A stretch of DNA of 64,000 nt from an uncultured Oscillospiraceae bacterium (GTDB lineage: Bacteria; Bacillota; Clostridia; Oscillospirales; Oscillospiraceae): NCBI GenBank assembly GCA_944385405.1, contig CALWXB010000001.1, positions 1 to 64,000 on the forward strand, in the 5' to 3' direction. Positions 25,728 through 34,195 of this stretch are shown in pieces (within the stretch, counting starts at the first letter, position 1; each line of letters starts with the position of its first letter). The position numbers and the translations under genes were made by a program. A model generated the notes under the pieces. It worked only from the letters and a program-made list of their open reading frames with translations. It had not been told where the DNA came from and did no database searches.

Positions 25728-25760
25728 GGAAGAGACTGCCATATTCCGGCAGTCTCTTCC
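25728..25760 (+). other. Hairpin between receptor and membrane-subunit genes
   Basis: GGAAGAGACTGCC and GGCAGTCTCTTCC form a perfect 13-base stem with a 7-base loop and no T-tract. In transporter operons such hairpins commonly protect the receptor mRNA and keep receptor levels above those of the permease; that role is inferred. Confidence 0.55.
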
Positions 25761-25818
25761 GATAGAGGCGCCTGTCAAATTTCCGTTAAGAAAAAGAGAA
25801 AGGTGGACAACATAGGGA

Positions 25819-26301
25819 ATGAAAGTCTTAAGATTTCTCGATGAACATCTGGAAAAGATTTTCTGCGTCATTTTCCTGGCTCTCATGAGCATCATCATTG
25901 TGCTGCAGGTCTTTTTCCGCTACGTTCTGAATAACTCCCTCTCCTGGTCCGAGGAGCTGGCCCGCTATCTGTTTATCTGGATGATCTACATCGGCATCAG
26001 CTACGGTGTAAAGCTGGATAAGCACATCTGCGTGGACGCCGTCTATACCTTCATGCCCAAGGGCATCAAGCGCGGCTACGCCATTGTGGCATATCTGCTG
26101 TTCCTGGCCTTTGCCGTGTTTATTGTCTACTACGGTATCATGGTCGTGGGTATGCAGATCAGCAGCGGCCAGGTCTCTCCCGCTATGGGCCTGCCCATGC
26201 AGTACGTGTATGTGGCACCTGTGGTCGGCATGATCCTGACCATCATCCGTCTGATTCAGAAGATTTACTACGCCCTTACTGTCAAGGAATGGGAAGATTA
26301 A
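25819..26301 (+). CDS. TRAP transporter small permease DctQ
   Basis: Small four-helix membrane subunit of 160 residues. The family pattern is visible: IFCVIFLALMSIIIVLQVFFRYVLNNSLSWSEELARYLFIWMIYIGISYGVKLDKHICVD, with the conserved FRYVLN and SWSEELARY. It partners with the large permease encoded 18 bases downstream. Confidence 0.92.
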   Translation: MKVLRFLDEHLEKIFCVIFLALMSIIIVLQVFFRYVLNNSLSWSEELARYLFIWMIYIGISYGVKLDKHICVDAVYTFMPKGIKRGYAIVAYLLFLAFAVFIVYYGIMVVGMQISSGQVSPAMGLPMQYVYVAPVVGMILTIIRLIQKIYYALTVKEWED

Positions 26302-26319
26302 GGAGGAGAGATTAGAAGT

Positions 26320-27603
26320 ATGGAAGTTGCTATTCTGTTTGGAAGCTTCGCGCTTCTCCTGATCCTCCGCGTACCCATCGGTATCTCTCTGGGTATGTCC
26401 AGCCTGATCGCCATCTTCTCCAGCGGCGTCGTGCAGCCCACCTATCTGGCACAGGGCCTTGTGACGGGCGCCGACTCCTTCCCCCTGATGGCCGTGCCCT
26501 TCTTCGTGCTGGCCGGCGAGCTGATGGCCACCGGCGGTATTTCCCGCCGTCTGCTCAACATTGCCGACGCCTTCCTGGGCCGCAAGTACGGCGGTCTGGC
26601 GCTGGTCACCGTGGTGGCCTGCATGTTCTTTGCCGCCATCTCCGGTTCCGGCCCGGCGACCGTGGCCGCCATCGGTGGTCTGACCATCCCCAGCATGCTC
26701 AAGCAGGGCTATGACAAGAACTTTGCCAGCGCCATCACCGCTGCCGCCGGTTCCATCGGCGTCATTATCCCGCCCTCTATCCCCATGGTCATGTACTGCG
26801 TGGCCACCGGCGCTTCCGTGGGCGCTCTGTTCATGGCCGGCTTCATCCCCGGCATTCTGATCGGCGTGTCCCTGTGCCTGTACAGCAGCTGGTACTGCAA
26901 GAAGCACGGCTATATCAATCAGGACGCCGCTCCCTTCTCCTGGGGCAACGTAGGCTATGCACTGAAGGACGGCATCTGGGCTCTGCTGGTGCCCATCATC
27001 ATCCTGGGCGGCATTTACGGCGGCATCTTCACTCCCACCGAGGCCGCTGCCGTGGCCGTGGCCTATGGCTTGGTGGTTGGTCTGTTCGTCTATCGCGACC
27101 TGAAGCTGAATGATCTGTATCGGATTTTTGCCAGCGCCGCGCTGACCACCGCCACCATCCTGATCATCCTGGGCACTGCCACCACCTTCGGCCGTATCCT
27201 GACTCTGGAGCGCGTCCCCATGCTGATCGCCGATTTCTTCGAGTCTGTCACCGACAGCCGCATCGTGCTGCTGATGCTCATCAACATCCTGCTGCTGATC
27301 GTGGGCTGCTTCATGGAGACCAACGCCGCCATCATCATCCTGGCTCCCATCTTCCTGCCCATCGTGCAGGCTATGGGTGTGGATCCCGTCCATTTCGGCA
27401 TCATCATGGTGGTGAACCTGGCCATTGGCTTCGTGACTCCTCCTCTGGGCGTCAACCTGTTCGTTGCCTGCAACGTGGCCAACGCCAAGCTGGAACAGAT
27501 CTGCAAGGGCATTGTGGCCATCTTGGGCGTCATGATCGTGGACCTGCTGCTCATTACCTATTGGGAAGCCATGTCCATGTTCCTGCCCGGCCTGTTCTAC
27601 TGA
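26320..27603 (+). CDS. TRAP transporter large permease DctM
   Basis: Ion-coupled translocation subunit of 427 residues with about a dozen hydrophobic segments. Family motifs are GADSFPLMAVPFFVLAGELM, AAISGSGPATVAAIG, IGVIIPPSIPMVMYC, ETNAAIIILAPIFLPI and IGFVTPPLGVNLFVACNVA. It ends the TRAP operon; a strong terminator follows at 27623. Confidence 0.94.
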   Translation: MEVAILFGSFALLLILRVPIGISLGMSSLIAIFSSGVVQPTYLAQGLVTGADSFPLMAVPFFVLAGELMATGGISRRLLNIADAFLGRKYGGLALVTVVACMFFAAISGSGPATVAAIGGLTIPSMLKQGYDKNFASAITAAAGSIGVIIPPSIPMVMYCVATGASVGALFMAGFIPGILIGVSLCLYSSWYCKKHGYINQDAAPFSWGNVGYALKDGIWALLVPIIILGGIYGGIFTPTEAAAVAVAYGLVVGLFVYRDLKLNDLYRIFASAALTTATILIILGTATTFGRILTLERVPMLIADFFESVTDSRIVLLMLINILLLIVGCFMETNAAIIILAPIFLPIVQAMGVDPVHFGIIMVVNLAIGFVTPPLGVNLFVACNVANAKLEQICKGIVAILGVMIVDLLLITYWEAMSMFLPGLFY

Positions 27604-27622
27604 TTATTTCTCCAACCGCACT

Positions 27623-27659
27623 GTACCGGGAACGGCAAAAGCCGTTCCCGGTACTTTTT
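27623..27659 (+). terminator. Rho-independent terminator of the TRAP operon
   Basis: GTACCGGGAACGGC pairs with its complement over an AAAA loop, followed by TTTTT. Confidence 0.93.
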
Positions 27660-27751
27660 GCTGTTTTTGACGCAGCGGTCTGCCGCCTCTCTGCTTCTCA
27701 GTTCTCTGCCCAATAACCGGAACAGCTCCGGAATGGATAGTCGCTCCGGGG

Positions 27752-27794
27752 CAAAAAACAGCGGGCCGCGGGAGGTAAGAGCTCCGCGGCCCGC
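27752..27794 (-). terminator. Terminator of the FAD-oxidase/Etf/GntR operon
   Basis: GCGGGCCGCGG (27761-27771) pairs with CCGCGGCCCGC (27784-27794). On the minus strand it is followed by TGTTTTTTG. Confidence 0.8.
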
Positions 27795-27810
27795 CGGGGG
27801 AGAGAGAATC

Positions 27811-28533
27811 TTATAGCCGGACGGACCGGCTGCGCACCTCCAGGCGCTGATTCACCAGCTGGAAGTGCTCATCAACGGCGGCATAGCCGCCCTGAATATC
27901 CTTTTCCAGAATGCACTGCACAATCCGACGGTGAGCGGAGAACAGCTTGACCCGCCGGTCTTCTTCGGACATGATATCCATCCGCAGGTCCGCGATAAAC
28001 CGGTCCATCACGTCGGAAAGTGCATTGAGGATCTCTACAAACAGCATGTTCCCGGATGCCCGGGCCACCGTGTAATGCAGTTCTTTGTCCAGAAGCACAT
28101 TTTGCTCCTCGCTGAGCCCGCCCAGATCCAGCCGGGAAATGATATCCTCCAGGCGCTCCAGATCCGCAGGGCTGGCATGCTCCACGGCCAGAGCAAAGGC
28201 GTGCTTTTCAATGGCATAGCGCAGCTGGCTCACCTGCTGGAAGCTCAGCTCCTTCAGGAGAAACATAATGGACAGCGTTTCCACCAAGGAATTTTCAAAA
28301 TTCCCTGCAATGAAATGGCCGGCCCCCTGGGTGCTGACAGTGGTACCCATGATCTCCAGGATCCGCAGTGCCTCACGCACAGAGTTGCGGCCCACATTCA
28401 GTTGCTCTGCCAGCGTCCGCTCCGGCGGCAGGCGGGAGCCAATGTGCAGATGCCCCTCCCGGATCTCCTGCTTGATATATTCGATGACCCGGACATAGGC
28501 CCGCTGGGATTCCTGGGTCTTGCTCGCTTCCAT
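27811..28533 (-). CDS. FadR-subfamily GntR transcription regulator
   Basis: A 240-residue regulator with an N-terminal winged helix (YIKQEIREGHLHIGSRLPPERTLAEQLNVGRNSVREALRILEIMG) and a C-terminal all-helical FCD ligand domain (QLRYAIEKHAFALAVEHA, DKELHYTVARASGN, DEHFQLV with metal-site His residues). The start at 28533 follows AGGAGGTATCCC; a longer reading at 28575 lacks a ribosome site. It is the last gene of the FAD-oxidase/acyl-CoA dehydrogenase/EtfBA operon. The palindrome at 33075-33093 in front of that operon is of the type bound by LldR/PdhR relatives, so autoregulation with a lactate-like or keto-acid ligand is likely. Confidence 0.9.
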   Translation of the reverse strand: MEASKTQESQRAYVRVIEYIKQEIREGHLHIGSRLPPERTLAEQLNVGRNSVREALRILEIMGTTVSTQGAGHFIAGNFENSLVETLSIMFLLKELSFQQVSQLRYAIEKHAFALAVEHASPADLERLEDIISRLDLGGLSEEQNVLLDKELHYTVARASGNMLFVEILNALSDVMDRFIADLRMDIMSEEDRRVKLFSAHRRIVQCILEKDIQGGYAAVDEHFQLVNQRLEVRSRSVRL

Positions 28534-28564
28534 GGGATACCTCCTACCCTGAAACAACGGGGAG

Positions 28565-28594
28565 AGGCGGGCCATGGCATGCCACGGCCCGCCT
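28565..28594 (-). other. Intra-operon hairpin between etfA and gntR genes
   Basis: AGGCGGGCC pairs with GGCCCGCCT around a self-complementary loop (TGGCATGCCA). No T-run is present; it probably lowers read-through into the regulator gene or stabilises the upstream mRNA. Confidence 0.5.
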
Positions 28595-28606
28595 GTCGGT
28601 CAATTG

Positions 28607-29560
28607 TCAGCCCTTGCGCGCCTTGATCTCTTCGATCATCAGGGGCAGGATGTCCATGACATTGCCCACGATGCCTACATCGGCCACATCGAAGATAGGA
28701 GCGTCCTCATCCTTGTTGATGGCCACGATATAGCCGGAGCCGGACATTCCGGAGACATGCTGCATGGCGCCGGAGATGCCGCAGGCGATGTACAGCTTGG
28801 GAGCCACGATCTTGCCGGACTGGCCCACCTGATGGTTCCGGGGCACCCAGCCATCCTCGATGGCAGGACGGCTGGCACCTACCACGCCGCCCAGCAGCTC
28901 CGCCAGCTCATGGACCAGCTGGAAGTTCTCCGCGCTGCCCATACCGCGGCCGCCGGCCACGATGACTTCGGCATCCTCCAGGTTCACGCTCTCGCTGAGC
29001 TCCTTGACGGCCTCCTTGATGACGGCCCGGAGTTCTGCGGTCTCCACGCTCTCCTCCGTCACAGAGGCGGTGCGGCCGGCCACTTCCTCGGGCTTGCCGA
29101 AGGTGCCGGAGCGGACGGTCACCACAGCCTTGCCCGCGGCGGCAACGGTCTCCTGCAGGGAGCCGCCGTAGACAGAGCGCACCCAGTTGCCCTCGTCAGT
29201 GATGCCCATGGCGTCGGTAACACAGCCCGCACCGATACGCACCGCTACGCGGGCAGCCAGCTCCTTTCCGTCCCGGGTGGAGCCCAGCAGCAGGCAGGAG
29301 GCATCACACCGCTGGCACAGGGCAGTGAGGATCTCGGTGTAAGTCTCGGCCTGATACGCATCGGCAGCCACATGGACCACCTGGGCGGCGCCGTAAGCGG
29401 CGGCGGACTCTGCGGCGGAGCCGTCACCCACCAGCACGGCGGTAACCGTCTTGCCGGTCTGGGCAGCCAGCTTGCAGGCGGCGTTCAGTGCCTCCAGAGA
29501 GACCTTGACGATCTGACCGTCAGCGGTCTCCAGATAAACCAGAATCGCTTGCTTTTCCAT
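28607..29560 (-). CDS. etfA: Electron transfer flavoprotein alpha subunit
   Basis: FAD-binding alpha subunit of 317 residues. The C-terminal FAD site is clear: [74 protein letters not shown], then [21 protein letters not shown]. With EtfB it passes electrons between a flavoprotein dehydrogenase and another carrier, and in anaerobes can bifurcate electrons with ferredoxin. It lies 13 bases after etfB. Confidence 0.95.
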   Translation of the reverse strand: MEKQAILVYLETADGQIVKVSLEALNAACKLAAQTGKTVTAVLVGDGSAAESAAAYGAAQVVHVAADAYQAETYTEILTALCQRCDASCLLLGSTRDGKELAARVAVRIGAGCVTDAMGITDEGNWVRSVYGGSLQETVAAAGKAVVTVRSGTFGKPEEVAGRTASVTEESVETAELRAVIKEAVKELSESVNLEDAEVIVAGGRGMGSAENFQLVHELAELLGGVVGASRPAIEDGWVPRNHQVGQSGKIVAPKLYIACGISGAMQHVSGMSGSGYIVAINKDEDAPIFDVADVGIVGNVMDILPLMIEEIKARKG

Positions 29561-29573
29561 GTTCGTTTCCCCC

Positions 29574-30359
29574 TCAAATCAGCTTCTGGCCGGCCAGCAT
29601 CTCCATGGCGCGGCGTACGGCCTCGGCAGCTTCCTTCTCCTGGATCTTCACGCCGCTTTGACGCTGGGGCGGAGCGGAGATGGCCACGCGCCGCACCTTG
29701 GCGGCCTCGGGACCGAACTGGGCAGCATCGGCTTCCACACCGGCAGCCGTCAGGTCGCCGATGGGCATCTTCCGGGCCGCCATCTTGCTCTTGATGGAGG
29801 GGTAGCGGGGCTCATAGTTGGGCTTGACGATGGTCACCACGCAGGGGCAGGGCGCCTCCACCACGCGGTAGCCCTCTTCGGTCTCCTGCTTCAGCGTGAC
29901 GCCGCCCTCCCGGGGCTCCACGGCCAGCACGTTGGTGACCACGGGGATGCCCAGGATCTCCGCCAGCTGGGCACCCACCTGGCCGGAGGAGGCGTCAGTG
30001 GATTCAGAGCCGCAGAAAATCACGTCGAAGGGCTGTTCGCCGGCCTTGGCAGAGGCCTTGGACAGCAGGTAAGCAATGCCCTGGGTGTCGCAGACGGACT
30101 CCTCCGCCAGCTTGTAGGCGTGGTCCGCACCCACGGACAGGCAGCTGCGCAGGGCAGGGACGGTGGCATCGCCGCCGATGGTCAGCACGGTGACGGAGCC
30201 GCCGTGGGCCTCCTTGAAGCGGGCCGCCATCTCAAGGGCGTAGGTGTCAAAGGCGTTGACGACGGGGGCGATCTCGTCCAGCTTGGGGGCGCCGTCGGCA
30301 CCCAGGCTGACGCTGACGGAATCGTCCGGCACCTGCTTGATACAGACTAAAAGTTCCAT
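29574..30359 (-). CDS. etfB: Electron transfer flavoprotein beta subunit
   Basis: Beta subunit of 261 residues with LLVCIKQVPDDSVSV, NAFDTYALEMAARFKE, CGSESTDASSGQVGAQLAEILGIPVVTNV and the end of the AMP/second-FAD region (GEQPFDVIFCG). Bifurcating Etf proteins carry a second FAD here instead of AMP; deciding between the two needs a structural comparison. It is translated from the same operon as the FAD-linked oxidase and acyl-CoA dehydrogenase. Confidence 0.94.
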   Translation of the reverse strand: MELLVCIKQVPDDSVSVSLGADGAPKLDEIAPVVNAFDTYALEMAARFKEAHGGSVTVLTIGGDATVPALRSCLSVGADHAYKLAEESVCDTQGIAYLLSKASAKAGEQPFDVIFCGSESTDASSGQVGAQLAEILGIPVVTNVLAVEPREGGVTLKQETEEGYRVVEAPCPCVVTIVKPNYEPRYPSIKSKMAARKMPIGDLTAAGVEADAAQFGPEAAKVRRVAISAPPQRQSGVKIQEKEAAEAVRRAMEMLAGQKLI

Positions 30360-30397
30360 GTCACGTATACTCCTGTTTCTTCAGAATAGAGGGCGGA

Positions 30398-30419
30398 CGG
30401 GAGTCCGGACGGACTCCCG
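30398..30419 (-). other. Intra-operon hairpin before etfB
   Basis: CGGGAGTCC and GGACTCCCG form a 9-base stem with a GGAC loop in the 71-base gap between the acyl-CoA dehydrogenase gene and etfB. There is no T-tract. Confidence 0.45.
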
Positions 30420-30430
30420 CCGCTGGAAAA

Positions 30431-31570
30431 TCAGAACTTACCGATGACGCTCTTGCCGATGACCATGCGCTGGATCTGGTTGGTGCCCTCGTAGATCTGG
30501 AAGATCTTGGCGTCGCGGAGGAGCTTCTCCACAGGGTACTCGCGGCTGTAGCCGTAGCCGCCCAGGATCTGGATGGCGTCCAGGGCGTTCTGCACAGCGA
30601 TGTCGCCGGCGTAGCACTTGGCAATGGCGGACTCGCGGGCATAGGGCAGGCCGGCGTCCATCAGCTTCAGGGCGTGGGCCACCATCTGACGGGCGGTCTC
30701 CACACGGATCTCCATGTCGGCGATCATGAACTGCAGCCCCTGGTTCTTCAGGATGGGCTTGCCGAAGGTGACGCGCTGCTTGCCGTAGGCCACAGCCTCG
30801 TCAATGGCGCGCTGAGCGATGCCCACGGCGCCGCAGCCCACCCAGGTACGGGACATATCCAGGGTCTTCATGGCGATCTTGTAGCCCTCGCCCTCGGCGC
30901 CCATCAGAGCGGAGGCAGGCACGCGGCAGTCCTCCAGGACCACATCGCAGGTGTTGGAGGTGCGGATGCCCATCTTGTTCTCATGGTTGCCGGTGGAGAG
31001 ACCCGGCGTGCCGGCCTCCACCAGGAAGGCGGACATGCCCTTGACGCCCTGGGACTTGTCGGTCATGGCGGTGACCACATAGAAGGAGGCCACGCCGCCG
31101 TTGGTGATGAAGCACTTGCGGCCGTTGAGGACGTACTCGTCGCCGTCCCGGACAGCGGTGGTCTTGCTGTTGCCCGCGTCGGAGCCGGCCATGGGCTCGG
31201 TGAGGCAGAAGGCGCCGTGGTTGCCCTCCATCAGCAGATCGCAGCAGCGCTGCTTCTGCTCCTCATTGCCGCCGATCAGCACGGCCTTCAGTGCCAGGTT
31301 GCTGGCAGTGATGGTGGTGACGAAGCCGGCATCGGCCTTGGCGAACTCCTCCATGATGGCCGCCACGGTGATGCGTTCCAGGCCCAGGCCGCCGTACTCC
31401 TCGGGGACCTCCAGGCCGTTGTAGCCCAGCTCCGCGGCCTTGGCATAGATCTCAGCAGGCCATTCGCCGGAAACGTCATACTCCTTGCACTGTTCCTTGA
31501 TTTCCTTCTCGCAGAATTCCCGGACGCTGTCCAGCAGGTCCTGATCTTCGGGATTGATTAAGTAAGCCAT
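30431..31570 (-). CDS. Acyl-CoA dehydrogenase family flavoprotein
   Basis: A 379-residue FAD enzyme of the butyryl-CoA dehydrogenase group: FCLTEPMAGSDAGNSKTTA, CFITNGGVASFYVV, LDMSRTWVGCGAVGIAQRAIDEAV, IQILGGYGYSREYPVEKLLRDAKIFQIYEGTNQIQRM, the last with the catalytic glutamate in YEGT. It removes the alpha and beta hydrogens of an acyl-CoA, or the reverse, using Etf as electron partner. Its place between an FAD-linked hydroxyacid oxidase and EtfBA is unusual, because either enzyme alone would be enough partner for an Etf. Confidence 0.92.
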   Translation of the reverse strand: MAYLINPEDQDLLDSVREFCEKEIKEQCKEYDVSGEWPAEIYAKAAELGYNGLEVPEEYGGLGLERITVAAIMEEFAKADAGFVTTITASNLALKAVLIGGNEEQKQRCCDLLMEGNHGAFCLTEPMAGSDAGNSKTTAVRDGDEYVLNGRKCFITNGGVASFYVVTAMTDKSQGVKGMSAFLVEAGTPGLSTGNHENKMGIRTSNTCDVVLEDCRVPASALMGAEGEGYKIAMKTLDMSRTWVGCGAVGIAQRAIDEAVAYGKQRVTFGKPILKNQGLQFMIADMEIRVETARQMVAHALKLMDAGLPYARESAIAKCYAGDIAVQNALDAIQILGGYGYSREYPVEKLLRDAKIFQIYEGTNQIQRMVIGKSVIGKF

Positions 31571-31611
31571 GTGTCATTACCGCCTTTCTAATTTTCAAAC
31601 CGAATGGATTC

Positions 31612-33030
31612 TTACAGTTTGTAGCAGACCTTGCCGGGGTTCAGGATCAGGTTGGGATCGAACACCTTCTTGATGTTCTCCATCAGCCGCATGTTCACCT
31701 CGCCCACGGACTCAGCCAGGAAGGGCACCTTGCCGTGGCCGATGCCGTGCTCGCCGGAGACCTGGCCGCCCAGCTCAGTGGCCTTGATGTACACGGCCTC
31801 CATGAACTTCTCGGCCCGAGCCTTGAACTCATCCTCTTCCAGGTCGTTGCTGCAGCAGTAGATGTGCAGGTTGCCGTCGCCGGCGTGGCCGAAGCTGCGG
31901 ACCTTCAAGCCCACGGACTCCTCCAGGGAATCCACATACACCAGGAACTTGGCGATCTGGGTGACGGGCACCACCACGTCGCACTCGTCCAGGAGCTTGG
32001 TGTCGGCCATGATGGCCTCCAGGAAGCTGCTGCGGGCAGCCCAGGCGTCCCGCTTCAGAGCCGGGGTGTCGGCCACCAGCACGTCGATGGCGCCGGCCTC
32101 CAGCACCACCTCGGAGGCACGCTCGATGACGGCGTCCAGCTCGTCGGCGTCGTTGCCGTCAAAGGTCACCAGCAGGTAGGCCTCGGCCTCCACGCCGTCG
32201 ATCTTCCGGGGGAACACCTGCTTGCCCACGTAGGCCTCAGAGGAGATGACGATGTCCTTGCCCATGAACTCCAGTGCCTGGGGGTTCAGGTGATGCATGA
32301 AGAAGGAGGGCACCGTGGCGATGCAGGACTCCATGTCGGGATAGGGGATGATGAGGCTGATGGTCTCCTTGGGCTGGGGGATCAGCTTGAGGGTCAGCTC
32401 GGTGATGATGCCCAGAGTACCCTCGGAGCCGATCATCAGATTCAGCAGGCTGTAGCCGGAGCTGGTCTTGGAAACGGAGCTGCCCAGCTTCACCACCTCG
32501 CCGGTGGGCAGGACCACGGTCATGGCCTTCACATAATCCCGGGTGCAGCCATACTTCACGGCCCGCATGCCGCCGGCGTTGGTGGAGACGTTGCCGCCCA
32601 GGGTGGCGAACTTCTCACCGGGATCGGGGGGATACAGCAGGCCCTTGGAGGAGGCATCCTCCGCCAGGGTGTTCAGCAGCACGCCGGGCTGCACCGTGAC
32701 GGTGAAGTTCTCCATGTCATAATTCAGGATCTTGTTCATCCGGGTGGTCACCAGCAGCACACCGCCGTGGATGGCCACGGCGCCGCCCACCAGGCCGGTA
32801 CCGGCACCCCGGGGGGTGACGGGGATGCAGTGCTCGTTGCACAGCTTCATCACCGCGGCGATCTCCTCAGTGCTGGCGGCCTCCACCACGGCCTCAGGCA
32901 TGGCCTTGCCGTAAATGGGCATCTCGTCGTGGGTATAGTCCTCGTTGATGTCCCCGTTGGTGAATACGCGGCCGGGGGCAATGGCAGAGAGCTGCTGGAT
33001 CAGGTCGGGCGTCAGGGTCTGATAGTTCAT
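31612..33030 (-). CDS. FAD-linked 2-hydroxyacid dehydrogenase (GlcD/LctD type)
   Basis: A 472-residue flavoprotein of the vanillyl-alcohol-oxidase fold that oxidises lactate, glycolate or another 2-hydroxyacid. Seen are PVTPRGAGTGLVGGAVAIHGGVLL (FAD diphosphate site), YPPDPGEKFATLGGNVSTNAGGMRAVKYG, IGSEGTLGIITELTLKLIP and the C-terminal VRSFGHAGDGNLHIY with SGEHGIGHGKV. Together with EtfBA in the same operon it resembles the electron-bifurcating lactate dehydrogenase LctBCD of acetogens. The start at 33030 follows AGGAGGTTTCATTC; the longer reading to 33114 would include the operator. Confidence 0.9.
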   Translation of the reverse strand: MNYQTLTPDLIQQLSAIAPGRVFTNGDINEDYTHDEMPIYGKAMPEAVVEAASTEEIAAVMKLCNEHCIPVTPRGAGTGLVGGAVAIHGGVLLVTTRMNKILNYDMENFTVTVQPGVLLNTLAEDASSKGLLYPPDPGEKFATLGGNVSTNAGGMRAVKYGCTRDYVKAMTVVLPTGEVVKLGSSVSKTSSGYSLLNLMIGSEGTLGIITELTLKLIPQPKETISLIIPYPDMESCIATVPSFFMHHLNPQALEFMGKDIVISSEAYVGKQVFPRKIDGVEAEAYLLVTFDGNDADELDAVIERASEVVLEAGAIDVLVADTPALKRDAWAARSSFLEAIMADTKLLDECDVVVPVTQIAKFLVYVDSLEESVGLKVRSFGHAGDGNLHIYCCSNDLEEDEFKARAEKFMEAVYIKATELGGQVSGEHGIGHGKVPFLAESVGEVNMRLMENIKKVFDPNLILNPGKVCYKL

Positions 33031-33074
33031 GAATGAAACCTCCTGTTTGTGTGATCCTGTTTCAAGTGGGCCCA

Positions 33075-33093
33075 AAATTGGTCCCACCAATTT
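33075..33093. promoter_or_regulatory. GntR/FadR-type operator, perfect palindrome
   Basis: AAATTGGTCCCACCAATTT is a perfect 8-3-8 inverted repeat identical in core to the ATTGGT-NNN-ACCAAT consensus known for LldR/PdhR-like regulators. It begins 9 bases after the -10 box of the minus promoter, so it covers the transcription start and would act as a repressor site. The operon it controls ends with a GntR gene. Confidence 0.85.
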
Positions 33094-33102
33094 CCATGAC
33101 TT

Positions 33103-33131
33103 ACTATACGCCATCTTGCGGCGGTTGTCCA
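33103..33131 (-). promoter_or_regulatory. Promoter of the FAD-oxidase/ACAD/Etf operon
   Basis: TGGACA (33126-33131), a 17-base spacer and TATAGT (33103-33108) on the minus strand. Confidence 0.8.
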
Positions 33132-33300
33132 GTAAAATTTTTGTGGTTTTTTATATAAAATACAGCGCTTACTTTTGAAAAAAGTTCAAAACTCGTATGT
33201 AAATACGATTACGCCCGATATTTTTTCGGAATTGGATTCCGAAAAACGGAATTTCCCGCTGAAAAACTTTTTTCCGCTTTTTCCGGCGGGAAGAAAAAAT

Positions 33301-33337
33301 GCCCGTCCCGCCCCCGGAACGGGGGCCTGGGACGGGC
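33301..33337 (-). terminator. Terminator of the alcohol dehydrogenase/SDR operon
   Basis: A long two-part stem (GCCCGTCCC with GGGACGGGC, inner GCCCCCG with CGGGGGC) is followed on the minus strand by ATTTTTTC. Confidence 0.9.
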
Positions 33338-33346
33338 AATCGGGCA

Positions 33347-34126
33347 TTAAAGATCCTTGTTCTCCGGCAGTCCGGCCTTGCTCCAGCCGCCGTCGGTGAA
33401 CAGAGTCTGACCGGTGATGCCGCTGGCTTCGTCGGAGGCCAGGAACACCACGCTGTTGCCGATCTCCTCGGGCATGAGCAGGCGCTTCATGGGGATGACC
33501 TTCATGATATTGTCGATGTCGATGATCCCCTCGTTGATGCCCTTCTGGATCATCTCGGTCATGACATAGCCGGGGGCCACGGCGTTGATGCGGATGTTGA
33601 ACCGGGCCCACTCCACGCCCAGGGTGGCCACCAGGCCGTTTACAGCCGCCTTGGAGATGTTATAGGCGGAGCGCTGGCTGGTGAAGCACTGGGAGTTGCC
33701 GGAGGAAATGCACACGATGCTGCCGCCGCCCTGCTTCTGCATATACCGGGCAGCACAGCGGGAGGCGATGTAATAGGCCCGCATATTGACGTTGATGACC
33801 TTGTCGAACTCGTCGATGGGGAACTCGGTGGCCCACTTGCGGATCTGGATTCCGGCGTTGTTGACCAGGATGTCGATGCGGCCGTACTTGGCCACCACAT
33901 CGTCGATCATCTTCTCCACAGCGGCAGCCTCACTGAGGTCCACCATCATGGCCTCGATCTTGCCCAGAGGGCTCAGCTCGGCCACAGCGTTCTCCGCATC
34001 CGCCTTGTTCTTACCGCCGATGATGATGACCGTGGCGCCCTCTTCCAGAAAGCGCTTGGCGATGCCCTTGCCGATACCGCGGGTACCGCCGGTAACAACC
34101 GTGATCTTTCCCTGAATGCCTCTCAT
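33347..34126 (-). CDS. SDR-family NAD(P)-dependent dehydrogenase
   Basis: Short-chain dehydrogenase of 259 residues with TGGTRGIG, NNAG, IVCISSGNSQ and YNISK, ending GQTLFTDGGWSKAG. The ATG at 34126 is 9 bases from AAAGGA; a GTG at 34132 is too close. It follows the iron-type alcohol dehydrogenase gene across a terminator-like hairpin. A role in the same sugar pathway is inferred from position. Confidence 0.87.
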   Translation of the reverse strand: MRGIQGKITVVTGGTRGIGKGIAKRFLEEGATVIIIGGKNKADAENAVAELSPLGKIEAMMVDLSEAAAVEKMIDDVVAKYGRIDILVNNAGIQIRKWATEFPIDEFDKVINVNMRAYYIASRCAARYMQKQGGGSIVCISSGNSQCFTSQRSAYNISKAAVNGLVATLGVEWARFNIRINAVAPGYVMTEMIQKGINEGIIDIDNIMKVIPMKRLLMPEEIGNSVVFLASDEASGITGQTLFTDGGWSKAGLPENKDL

Positions 34127-34147
34127 ATGCACGTATCCTTTCTTCAG

Positions 34148-34178
34148 AAAGCCGGGGACACAGACGGTCCCCGGCTTT
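34148..34178 (-). terminator. Hairpin between alcohol dehydrogenase and SDR genes
   Basis: AAAGCCGGGGAC pairs with GTCCCCGGCTTT over a 7-base loop. On the minus strand the 3' side runs into CTTTCTGAAG, so it may end or attenuate the upstream transcript. Confidence 0.6.
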
Positions 34179-34195
34179 TCAGTAGTTGATGAAAA

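Larger units (their letters stand above)
33031..33346. promoter_or_regulatory. Control region of the FAD-oxidase operon plus AT-rich palindromic stretch
   Basis: About 316 bases without a gene. Positions 33075-33131 hold an operator and promoter for the minus operon. Positions 33193-33208 (TCGTAT-GTAA-ATACGA) and 33222-33246 (TTTTTCGGAAT-TGG-ATTCCGAAAAA) are two perfect inverted repeats of unknown role, followed by the terminator of the SDR gene. Confidence 0.7.

Noticed and set aside
33202..33213. AATACGATTACG repeated exactly at 35920-35931
   Set aside because: Both copies are intergenic, but more than a hundred identical 12-mer pairs are expected by chance in 64 kb, and the surrounding bases do not match.
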